Below are positions 37,105 through 47,042 of a stretch of DNA of 64,000 bases, piece after piece. The notes below the pieces were generated by a model that saw only the letters and a list, made by a program, of their open reading frames with translations, did not search any database and was not told the DNA's origin. Each line of letters starts with the position of its first letter. The first letter of the stretch is position 1. This DNA comes from Carya illinoinensis (Eukaryota; Streptophyta; Magnoliopsida; Fagales; Juglandaceae). A program made the position numbers and the translations under genes. The stretch spans positions 25,038,394 through 25,102,393 of the forward strand of contig NC_056765.1 of the NCBI RefSeq assembly GCF_018687715.1. The letters run 5' to 3'.

Positions 37105-40100
37105 AATTCACGTTTCTTCCATCATAAAGCATCTCAAAGGAAGAAGAAGAATTGCATAAAAGGGATCAAAGACTCAACTGGAAGATGGAAAACTAATGAG
37201 GCAAGAGATAGGGTCATCACTAAGTACTTTCAGACTCTTTTTACTACTGCTAAGGAGTTAGGCAGTATGGATTTTCTGCAAGATCTAAACGGCAGAGTAG
37301 ATGCCCAAATGTTGGAACAGCTTGATGCAACTTTTACAGCTGAGAAGGTGAAGAGAGCACTAGATGAAATGCATCCTACAAAAGCACCTGGACCTGATGG
37401 TATGGCCTCTATTTTTTATCAAAAATTTTGGTCTATTGTAGGAGTTGATGTCACTGATGCAGTGTTGAATGCCCTTAACAATGGGTCCTTTCCTGTGGAG
37501 ATTAATCATACCTTTGTTACTTTGATTCCTAAAAAGAAAATGCCTGAGTTTGTTTCTAATTATAGGCCTATTAGATTGTGTAATGTCATTTATAAGTTGA
37601 TCTCCAAAGTCTTAGCTAATAGACTCAAGCTAGTTTTACTTGCTGTTATTTCACCATCACAAACAACTTTTGTTCTAGGTAGGTTAATTACAGATAATGA
37701 AGTGGTGCATTTCTTAAGAAGGAAGAGAAGGGGAAAAGATGGTTTTATGTCTTTGAAGTTGGACATGAGCAATGCTTATGATAGAATTAAGTGGAAGTTT
37801 CTTGAAAAGGTGACATTGCAGATGGGTTTTAGTTCCAAGGTGGATTCAATTGGTGATGCTTTGTGTCACAACTGTCTCTTTTTCAATTCTTGTGCATGGT
37901 GAGACAAGGAGATCCCATTTCTCTCTATCTCTTCTTACTGTGTACTGAAGGCCTTATAACATTACTGGACAAGGCAAATGTGCATCAACAGATTGAAGGG
38001 GTTAGAGTATGTAGAGGGGCTCCTAAGCTAAATCATCTCTTGTTTATAGATGATAGTGTTCTGTTCTATAGAGCTATTATGCAATCTTGTTTAACCTTGC
38101 AACATAGACTTGATATCTATGAGAAAGCCTATGGAAAGAAGATTAATAGAGAGAAGACTTCTATGGTATTTAGTCATAATGTGCCCTCAGCTCAAAGAAT
38201 ATAGATCATGCAGTTTTGGGGTGTCACTCATTTTTAGCAATATGATAAATACTTTGGGTTGCCACCTATGATTGGAAGAGGTATATATCAAGCATTCTCT
38301 GTTTTAAAAGAGTTTGGTCTAAATTACAAGGTTGGAAAGAAAAACTCTTATCACAAGGAGGGAAAGAAGTTTTGTTGAAAGTTGTGGCCCTTTCCATCCC
38401 TACTTATACTATGAGTTGCTTTAAGTTGCCTAAGTCACTATGTTCAAACCTCGAAGGATTAATGACTAGTTTTTGGTGGGGTCAAATAAAAGAATAGAGA
38501 AAATTAAGTTAGGTTAGCTGGAGGAAGATGTGTGAGTCAAAATTTGATGGAGGAATGAGATTCAAATGTATTCAAACTTTCAATAAGGCTCTTCTAGCTA
38601 AGCAGGGATGGAGGATAATGAATGAGGATTCCACCCTACTGCATAAGTTTTTTAAAGCTAGATATTTTCCAACACCTAGCTTTATAGAATCTAGAATCTA
38701 GATTGGGTGCTAATCCTTCTTATGTGTGGAGAGGCATATGGGAAACCAAGCATAGTTTACTAACAGGATGTAGGTGGAGGGTTTGCAATGGTCTGTCTAT
38801 AAACATTTGGTCTAATTATTGGCTTCCAAACCATAAGTTGCTAGCTAATCTAGTTGACATACCTGCTACAACTGATTTACAGATGGTGGCATCTCTTATC
38901 AAGGTAGAACAAAGCAGCTGGGACATTGAGAAGGTAAGAAGTGTGCTACCAGCAAGAGAGGCCAATGAAGCGCTAAGTATATGATTGCCACTAGATAATG
39001 TACCTGATATACTTATATGGGAGCATGAGAAGAGTGGGGTTTTCAGTATAAAAAGTGCTTCTGTTTTTTTCAATTCTCTGGAGCAAACTAGAGAGAAGGC
39101 TAAAAGTTCAAGTGTTGTAGATGACAAATTGTTATGGAAGCATCTTTGGAAAATGCATGTTCCTCAAAGAGTTAAGGTATTTGCTTGGAGAGTGTGTAAA
39201 AATATCCTTCCAACTTTTAAGAATATGAAGACTAGAAGAGTGATAGAAGAGGCTAGCTGTCATTGGTGTCAAGCAGAAGATGAGGATCTAAACCATGCAC
39301 TGGTGTATTGTCCTTATACCATTGATTGTTGGTTGTAGTTATTTCCTTCAATAAAACAAGCAACAACCAGGATGTAGTTTACACAAATGGCTATATCTAT
39401 TATCAAAAGAAAAACAGCGGGAGAATTGAAGAGGTTTTTCCTTCTAGCTTGGGGGCTTTGGTATAGAAGAAATCAAAGAATATATGAAGGAAATATTCTA
39501 TCAACTCAGCAAGTCATGGAGCATGCTTTTACTCTCTACCAGGAACATAATGCAACAGCAGAGGCTATAAAGACTAAATAGAAATACAAGTGCAATTGGC
39601 AACCTCCCCCTGCAGGTGTGTTGAAACTCAATGTCGATGGCACTCTATTTAGTGATCAATGTAAGTCTGGTGTTGGTGTTGTGCTGCGTGATCATGAAGG
39701 GAATGTGCTATTTGCTGCTAGTAAATCAGAACCTGATATGGCCGATCCATTGGAGATTGAATTTCTAGCTATCTTAAAGGGTTTGCAACTGTGTGTATCT
39801 CTTGGAATTACAAAACTAAGAGTCAAGTCTGATGCATTGTTAGCAGTCCAAGAATTGGAAATGGAAGGATATTCTACAACATTGTGGGTGGCTTCGTTCA
39901 AGAAATCAAAAACATGTTTCAAAGGTATCCAACTTGGTCTCTTCATCATAAGGGATGGGAAGCTAATGGAGTTGCTCATGCATTGGCTCATTTTGCATGG
40001 AATCTTGAGGATCTTATTATTTGGTGTGACTCAATTCCAGATTGTATTTCTCAAGCTATTTGGGTTGATTCATATTTGTAATGTTTGAGTTTGATGAATA

Positions 40101-40122
40101 AAAAGTCCTTGTTATCAAAAAG
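37105..40122 (+). pseudogene. 5'-truncated LINE (RT, zf-RVT, RNase H), degraded
   Basis: The RT frame (37267-37902) has 'KAPGPDGMASIFYQKFW', 'NYRPIRLCNVIYKLISKVLA' and 'SLKLDMSNAYDRI'. It continues in another frame (37863-38204) with the catalytic box 'LLFIDDSVLF', FIDD where FADD is usual. The zf-RVT part is at 38985-39338 ('CHWCQAEDEDLNHALVYCP'). The RNase H part is at 39618 to about 40080 ('LKLNVDGTLF', 'GVGVVLRDHEGN'). The endonuclease is missing. Frameshifts and stops separate all parts. The 3' end is near 40122 ('cttgttatcaaaaa'). It is nested in the hAT element. Confidence 0.88.
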
Positions 40123-40616
40123 ATATTTTAAAATTTAATATTATATTAATTAGTAATTTATTATATAATACAAAACTATTTTACATATAATGATTCTGAA
40201 ATCTCACAACCTTCTTCATTAATAATATCAGGAGGCATACCTGACCTGGGACTAGTAGATGAGTTAGATCTAAACATCTTGCTCATCTTGGTAACTACTG
40301 AAACCAAATTCTTTGGTACATCCTAGACCTAGGTCTTTTCTTTTTCCTAGTTGCAGGACTCACACATACCAGAGGGCCACAAGACCAAAGCACAATCTCT
40401 ATATCCCAATCACGTCCTTCACACGCCTACCCGGCTCACACGGACTACTTGGGATTTTGGAGATATCTCGTAAGGTCTATTCGACTGCGATGGTGTACAA
40501 CAGGTAAAACAAGAAAATAACTAAGAAATAGAAAGAACCAGAATGTTTCCAGGAATTATCAAGATAAGAAAGAGATAAAGATATAACAAAGCTATTAGCA
40601 ACCAGAACCAGAAAAT

Positions 40617-40629
40617 GGCTCTGATACCA
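40617..40629 (-). other. tRNA-Met primer-binding site of the caulimovirid copy
   Basis: TGGTATCAGAGCC on the minus strand is complementary to the initiator tRNA-Met 3' end. It lies about 310 bases downstream of the TATA box, the position expected in a pararetrovirus leader. Confidence 0.7.
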
Positions 40630-40940
40630 AAAAGTGGAATTAAGTAAAGATAGAGAAAATGAGCTTCAAAGATTAATGGCAAGAATTAAACATGAACAAA
40701 GTATATTTGGAGTCTCAAACTGCCAATGCATGAAATGCGAAATATGAAATAAGAAATTGTTAAATCTAAACTTTGAAATATTATTAATTGAAAGTAAATA
40801 TTTAAACCAAAGACTTACAAGCTTGAAATAAAGAAGAGAAGAGAAGGAAAGTGAATTTGGACTTGTAAGTAAGTAGGGGAAGTAGTTCTTGCTGAAGGTA
40901 AGTTCGGCTAAAAAGTTCTACCTCTGAAATGAAATGAAGT

Positions 40941-40952
40941 GCCCTTTTATAG
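40941..40952 (-). promoter_or_regulatory. TATA box of the caulimovirid promoter remnant
   Basis: CTATAAAAGGGC on the minus strand is followed by 'acttcatttcatttcaga', which resembles the start region of caulimovirus full-length transcripts. Activity is unknown. Confidence 0.5.
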
Positions 40953-41839
40953 ATGAAGGAAGCACTTTTACAAATAGTGAATCCCATAAATCACGGATGA
41001 ACAGTGAAAGTGAACAGTGAATCCAATAAATCACGGGATGAACAGTGAAACTGAACAGTGGCGACTTTTTTTACTATTCACTTGTCAGAAGCATGCATTC
41101 ATCGAAAGTAGTTTTGTCTTCTTTCGTCGAAAGTGAAATATTCTCTCTGCACTCAAAGCACCAAAAGCACTTCTGTCTCCTTGTGCTGTCTGACTGAGCC
41201 GAAAGCAAAGAGTTATGAGTACACCATCTTTTCGCCCCAAAAAGTTGAGACTCCGGGGTTGAGAAGAGGCCAAATGGTCGAGCATGATTCAATTATCTCC
41301 CAATCTAGGGGATAGTCTTCTGAGTCATGACCGAAAATCTCGTAAGGATCAGAGGCGACTGAGTTTGCTGACGAGGCTTCTGATTCCTTATCCGAACCTT
41401 CACTGTTGGAGTTATCTTCTATGGACTTCTTCAACAGTTCAAGTAAATCTTTCTTGTTCAATTTGTCAAAGGGAGACTTTTGTTTTGAAGAAGAGGCTGA
41501 ATCTTGCGAATCTGTTGAATCCTTCTTCTTGGCTGAAGATGACTTTTTCTTCAGCTTTGATGAAGAACTCTTTGATTCTGAAGCTTGATCACCTGAACCT
41601 GGAATGTTTGGATATGTAATCAAGGCTTGCTTTGGGGTGGGGGAAGGAAATTCTTGTTTATCCTTAAAGTTAGGAACAACAAGAGGAAAATCAGTTGAAA
41701 TTCTTGAAATAATATCATTTGTGTGGGGAAATTTATCCCACCATTTGACAAAATAATGGCGAAGTAGGAGGTCATCTTTTTTGGTATATTGCCAGTTTAA
41801 GTTTGCTTCTAAATTTGAACGCGATACTGCTAGAAGATC

Positions 41840-43355
41840 TGTGCTTTTGCTTTCTGCAAAAAGAAAACACTTAGATTTTCTTAAACAAGAAATCAAGTTC
41901 AAATGTGTTTCTGATAATTTGCATAATTCCTTGCTTAGATCAAAAATTGAAGATTTTCAAAAAACTTTGATTTATGAAGTCTGCTCGGAACTTCCTAATG
42001 CTTTCTGGCATAGGAAGAAACATGTTGTTTCTTTACCTTATGTTAAAAATTTCTCTGAAAACTTAATTCCAACCAAAGTAAGACCTATTCAAATGAATAG
42101 AGAAACTTTGGAGTTTTGCAAAAATGAGATCTAGGATCTTCTTACTAAGAATATCATCAGGCATAGTAAGTCACCCTGGTCGTGTGCTGCTTTTTATTTT
42201 CAGAAAAATACTGAGATTGAGCGAGGTACACCCTGTTTAGTCATAAATTACAAACCATTGAACAAGGTGTTAGAATGGATTCGGTATCCCATCCCTAACA
42301 AGAATGACGTGGTTCATAGGTTAAGTGATGCAGTTATTTTCTCCAAGTTTGACCTTAAGTCCGGATTTTGGCAGATCCAAATTAGAGAGTCAGACAGGTA
42401 CAAGACTGCTTTCACTACTCCATTCGGTCACTATGAGTGGAACGTCATGCCATTTGGGTTGAAGAACGCTCCTAGTGAATTCCAAAATATTATGAATGAT
42501 ATCTTTTTATCATTCATTAATTTCACCATCGTCTACATAGATGATGTTCTTGTATTCTCCGAATCTACTGATGAGAACTGGAAACATCTTAAAATATTTC
42601 TTGAGATCATCAAAAGAAATGGACTTGTTGTTTCTGCAAAAAAGATTAAACTATTTCAAACCAAGATCAGATTCCTTAGTTATGACATCTTTAAAGGCAA
42701 AATCAGGCCCATCCAGAGAGCCATTGAATTTGCTGACAAATTTCCTGATGTCATCCTTGACAAAAACCAATTTCAAAGATTTCTTGGTTTTTTGAATTAT
42801 ATTTCATATTTCTACAAGGACATGAGAAAACAATGTCGCCCTCTCTTTGCGAGATTGCGTTCCAATCCTTCTCCGTGGACTGATGTTCACACCAATGTTG
42901 TTAAACAAATCAAGACACATGTCAAAACTCTTCCATGTCTTGGAATTCCTACTTCAAATAGCTTCAAGATTGTCGAGACTAACGCCTCAGACACAGGCTA
43001 TGGCGGCATCCTAAAACAAGTTGTTTCACCAGGTTCCTCTGAACAGATTGTTCGATTCCACTCCAGAACTTGGAACCATGCACAGTATAATTATAGTACT
43101 ATTAAGAAAGAAATTTTATCTGTAGTACTATGTATTTCTAAATTTCAGAGTGATTTACTTAATCAACATTTTCTTTGACGCATTGATTGCAAAACTGCTA
43201 AAACTGTTTTAGAACAAGATGTTAAAAACATTGCATCAAAATAGATTTTTGCACGATGACAAACTATTTTAAGTGTTTTTGATTATGATATTGAATTCAT
43301 CAAAGGTTCTGATAATTCTATCCCTGATTTTCTTACCCGTGAATTTCTGCAGAAA
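41840..43355 (+). pseudogene. Endogenous caulimovirid reverse transcriptase-RNase H, broken
   Basis: Plus-strand frames 41781-42134 and 42258-43178 cover the RT and most of RNase H. Visible landmarks are 'PIPNKNDVV', 'FSKFDLKSGFWQI', 'MPFGLKNAPSEFQ', the active-site 'VYIDDVLVFS', and the RNase H stretches 'TNASDTGYGGIL' and 'NYSTIKKEILSVV'. The RNase H first Asp is Asn here. Breaks are an in-frame stop near 42132, a stop at 43178, further stops near 43243 and 43260, and no upstream protease, capsid or movement-protein part. The linkage of RT to a downstream ORF and the motif set point to Caulimoviridae, nearest to florendovirus-type elements. Confidence 0.85.
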
Positions 43356-43357
43356 AC

Positions 43358-43975
43358 ATGAGTAAGAAGAAGAAACCAGTTCCACCGGTTACTTCAGCAC
43401 CACCCACAACTATTTATCCGATGCTTATGCCTCCAGCATCTGCATTTACTTTGGCTTCCTCCTCACTGGAGATAGCCAACAGATTCACCAGTTTAGGACA
43501 AGTTCTTAGACCGATTTCCCCTAGTTCATTTGCTTCTACCTTAGCTATGCCATATGACCCGTATGCAAACCTTTTGGCCTCGGCAGCACCCAGATTTCCC
43601 TCTGCCAATAAGGCAGAATATTTCAAAAAGGCTTGGTTTGAGAATCTGTTTTACATTGAGAAATCGGTAAAAACAGATCCCTTCCAGATTACTCAAGATT
43701 ATTTCCCTCGAGGTTTTCATTGGATCCCAGATGATCTAAAAAAGAACCTCTCATTTTACCTCGGAATCTTGGTTAACACCGGTTCCATTTTTATTAAACC
43801 AATTCATTGTAAAATTAATCCCTCCAGGATCGTCTTTCACAATTGCTTCATTATTTCTGTTATGACGAAAGAAGAATGGGAAACCCACCCTTTACTTTCA
43901 AGACTGTTAAGGGTGAAAGCGGAATCTTTACTCATTTTACACAATTTCTTCATTATATATAAAAATTATATATAA
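43358..43975 (+). pseudogene. Caulimovirid ORF2-like N-terminal fragment
   Basis: A 205-aa frame starts 'MSKKKKPVPP' a few bases after the end of the RNase H remnant. It is Pro/Ser/Ala-rich at first, then has 'YDPYANLLAS' and 'FENLFYIEKSV'. It matches in style the second ORF of florendovirus-like endogenous elements, whose function is unknown. The frame runs into A/T-rich host-side sequence at about 43960. Its natural continuation appears to be the minus-strand frame at 41902-41213, so the ORF is split and inverted. Confidence 0.6.
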
Positions 43976-44212
43976 TAGAAAAAATTAAAAAATATATATA
44001 AACCAGTCTGGTCCGGTTTTAGAAAAAGAAAAATTAGAACCAGACCAATTTTGACCGATTTTAAGAAAAATAAAACCGATATCTGACCGAACCAAACTCG
44101 GGACCAGACCAATCCCAACGATTTGGTTCAGTCCGATCCAGTTTACCGATTTTTTTAACCCCTAATCTCACTTGATAATCCCAACTACCACTCTCTAGAA
44201 TGGTAGATAATG

Positions 44213-45517
44213 GATCAAAACAGATGACTGTGAACATTACTTACATTTAGCCGCTAGAGAGAGAACCTCTAACATCTCTCTAGAAACCCAGTAAAACTAG
44301 TAACGAGTTCGGGGGCAGGGGGGATGGGGGCTTCGGCTCCATCCTCCCTTCCTTCCCCCCTCCTTTTTCTCTTTTCCTTTTATATGGTTTTTTAGTTTAG
44401 ATTTGGTCTAAAAATCTGGTTGTGGTGTTGAATAAGCTTTCGGGTGAAGGCTGAAGGAGGAGCTGTATCTCTGTGACTCAAGTGCCGTGGTCAAGCCCTA
44501 GGTTTCATCCCTTTCCGGATGTTTATGGTGACCTGTGGCAGAGAGGACTCGGTGGTCGGATTGGCATCTGGTCTTTTGGGGTGAGTGGCAGAGCGGTGGC
44601 TCTGGTCTTTTGGGGTGGTCTTTCACGGACGTGCAACCCATTGTGGGGGTGGTTAGATGGTTAGCAGTTGCTCTGTTTTTTGGCTTAAAACGGGGGTGGT
44701 GTGGGTTGGGTTTGTATCACTGAGGGCTGCTCCCGTGGTGGTCACCCGCTGGAGTGATTTTGGTGCTGTAGGATCGAGGGAGAGGTACGTGAGAGGTGCG
44801 GAAGCGAGGGCCGACCAGAGTACCGAGGTGCGACTGAGCAGAAACTCATTAGGGTGTGGCGTGGAGGATGTGGCGTGGGCTGACCTGAAAACTTCTATCA
44901 TGAGAGTAGTGGTTTGTTCGGTACTTTTGGTTGGTTTCCTGCGCAAATGGTGAATCTTCAGTGATGAAGACGGGAGGCGGCAGCAGATGGAAGAGATGAA
45001 CCCTAACGAGTTGGGCCCTCACGTGCAAGCCGGGCCTTTAGTTTTTTTAGACTAGTCCAGTTTTTTTGTGTTTTTGTATTTTCTTTTATTGGTTTGTTTT
45101 AGCTTTTATAAAAAATAAAAAATAGACTAGTGTCCCATTTCCTCTTTTAGAGGAAAATGGGTGTTTGTCCTACTCCTCTTTTGGAGGAAGGTAGGCGATA
45201 GTACTCTTCCTCCTTGGGAGGAGAAAGTGTGGTTGTACTCCTCCTCTTTGGGAGGATGGAGCTTGGGTGTACCTCTCTTCTTTGGAAGAAATGTCGTTTT
45301 ATCTTTACTTAGACAGAGTGCTTTCTTTTGACTACTGTCAGAAGAAGAGGTGTAGAAGTTTAGACAATGTCTGTTACAAAGAAATTTGTTGACGGTGGAG
45401 CCCCTAACAGTTGAGTAGTTTTGGTTGATAATATGGATTGTCCTGTATTGATTAGTCACAGATGTAACTTCAATTTCAGTGAATGAAATTAAAGTCTATT
45501 CTTAAAAAAAAAAAAAG
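44213..45517 (+). mobile_element. Internally deleted LINE-type retroposon, TSD of 16 bp
   Basis: A 1305-bp insert ends in an A-run (45504-45516). It is flanked by identical 16-bp repeats AGAATGGTAGATAATG (44197-44212 and 45518-45533). Long duplications plus a poly(A) end show target-primed reverse transcription. The 5' part is G+C-rich (44280-44960), as in plant LINE leaders. No RT or endonuclease remains. Repeat copy 1 provides the empty site. Confidence 0.8.
45139..45289 (+). repeat. Five tandem short hairpins, spacing about 34 bp
   Basis: CTCCTCTTTTGGAGGA-type stem-loops occur at about 45140, 45174, 45205, 45241 and 45275, in the 3' part of the deleted LINE. Each pairs a CCTC(C/T) arm with a GAGG arm across a 3-5 base loop. 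Confidence 0.65.
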
Positions 45518-45860
45518 AGAATGGTAGATAATGTGTCAAATGACAAGTGATTAGAACACAACCAGTTGAACGAGGTTATGAAGACCATAGAGGATGCTTG
45601 AGGAGCTCATGGAATTGCTTCTCTAGCTTTTGAATTCCATTTCGGTGCTTATAGTCAAGCTGCTTGAACAGCTTGATGTATAGCATAGTTTTACTTTATG
45701 TTTATGCTTGTGTAGTTGTCTCCAACATTATGTTTTGATTACAAACTTGTTAGATAACTTTTGGACAAGTAAAATAATTATGGGAATATGTTATGCATTC
45801 CAATACATTAAGTGTTGTTAAAAAAAATTATCTAATGCAGATATTACATACTACTAGATA

Positions 45861-47042
45861 CATATTATGTACACTGATCTTTAACTTATACACGAAGATA
45901 TGTAACCTTATGTTACATAACTCGACGCTTCAAGCTCCATTAAATCCTAAACTGAATTTTGAAATGCCACATAAATTGCTTACATAATATATAAAATTTG
46001 AATATTTCAAATTAAATCTTACTAGTGAAGTAATGTGAATAACATGTTCTACACACTAAGATTAGAATAACTCGAAATTAGTATAAGAAAAAACATCCAA
46101 ACTAATCTCCCTTGTTCACCAAATTTCATTTTTGTTGCAACAATTTTAATTTGGGTAAATGAACATAGAACAAGTAGGTGTGATTGTTTCCTAACATAAA
46201 TTTAGAACCAAAGCAAAACACTTATTACAAGGAAAATATGTGTCTACAAAGAGATACACACAAAACTACCTCACAGTGTATGGCATGGCGCGATATTTAA
46301 GACTATAAAACCTTTTTTTATTCTAAAATAAATATAATCTGCCATATCATGTCACGTCACTTTGTGAGGTGATTCTACCACATCATGCTCCATCACTTTG
46401 TGTGATAGTTTTTGTGAATCTATGTGGATGCAGCAGTTCCCTTATTAGAAAAGATTACACCATTGAAATTCAGTAAGAGGCTATGAGGAAACGTAATATT
46501 AACCTTTGTACATTTGAAAAGAAGAGACAGCATTTGAACGGAAGATTGATAGATTCTTTTCATGAATATGTGTAAAAAGGTGCCGCTAATTAACATCAAG
46601 CATCAACACAGATAATAAAAGAAAAGGCCTAGACTGAAACAAATTCAGAAATGCCAAATTCATGAAAGCTGATCTGCAAAAGCAATTATATATAAAAATA
46701 TGTTGGAAGTGCATATGGCACTTCAATTTACAGTAGTATTGTCAGCACAACATATATCTAGTAACCAAAACCATATATTCAATAGAGCTTTTAGTAGAGC
46801 TGCAAAAGACATGTCTGCGCCTCTTCCTATTTTACAAGCCGCAAAAATGACAGCAAGCTTTTATTTTTCTACGTGTGCAATATTCCACGGGAGAAAGAAT
46901 CATATACTGAAAAGCTATATGAACGCTCGTTGCTATCTGTAGTTCCTAAGTGCTAATGAAGAAACCCGATTTTTCAATGGCCACGCCTTCTTAAACAAAC
47001 AATTGAATGGGGATGCTTACAACAATAATTATTCACAGGTTT
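45861..47042. other. Intergenic and ELM1 3' flank
   Basis: No independent gene is seen. A minus-strand AATAAA (46860-46865), 178 bases past the ELM1 stop, could be its poly(A) signal. Confidence 0.5.

Larger units (their letters stand above)
40165..41902 (-). pseudogene. Endogenous caulimovirid segment, minus orientation (ORF2-like tail, promoter, primer site, ORF1 start)
   Basis: Reading on the minus strand, an open frame (41902-41213) ends a protein with a 'HYFVKWWDKF' motif and a long Ser/Lys/Asp-rich tail, as in the downstream protein of florendovirus-like Caulimoviridae. A non-coding region follows with a TATAAAA box (40941-40952) and a ~41-bp tandem duplication (about 40977-41059). Next come TGGTATCAGAGCC (40617-40629), the initiator tRNA-Met primer site used by these viruses, and a short broken frame (about 40290 to 40165). 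It is a degraded genomic copy inserted in the hAT element and not a functional virus. Confidence 0.65.
36811..44164. mobile_element. hAT-type element (7354 bp with nested insertions), TSD ATCTCACT
   Basis: The tips are TAGGGGTGTAACC and the reverse complement of TTTAACCCCTA. Identical 8-bp repeats ATCTCACT flank them (36803-36810 and 44165-44172). Subterminal parts on both sides carry complementary 'ccggttcggtccggt' type sequence (36821-36960 and 44005-44150). The element's own sequence is short and A/T-rich in the middle (palindromic TATAATATA tracts at 36980-37070). It has been enlarged by a LINE and a caulimovirid sequence. No hAT transposase is seen. Confidence 0.82.
33040..45860 (+). repeat. 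LTR-like long direct repeat, copy 2 (broken by three insertions)
   Basis: Pieces of the repeat lie at 33040-33299, 35761-36810, 44165-44212 and 45518 to about 45860. Together they are collinear with copy 1 (28140-30290). The gaps are three independent insertions, each with its own target duplication. It would be the 3' LTR of the gypsy remnant at 30365-31640. Confidence 0.65.
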
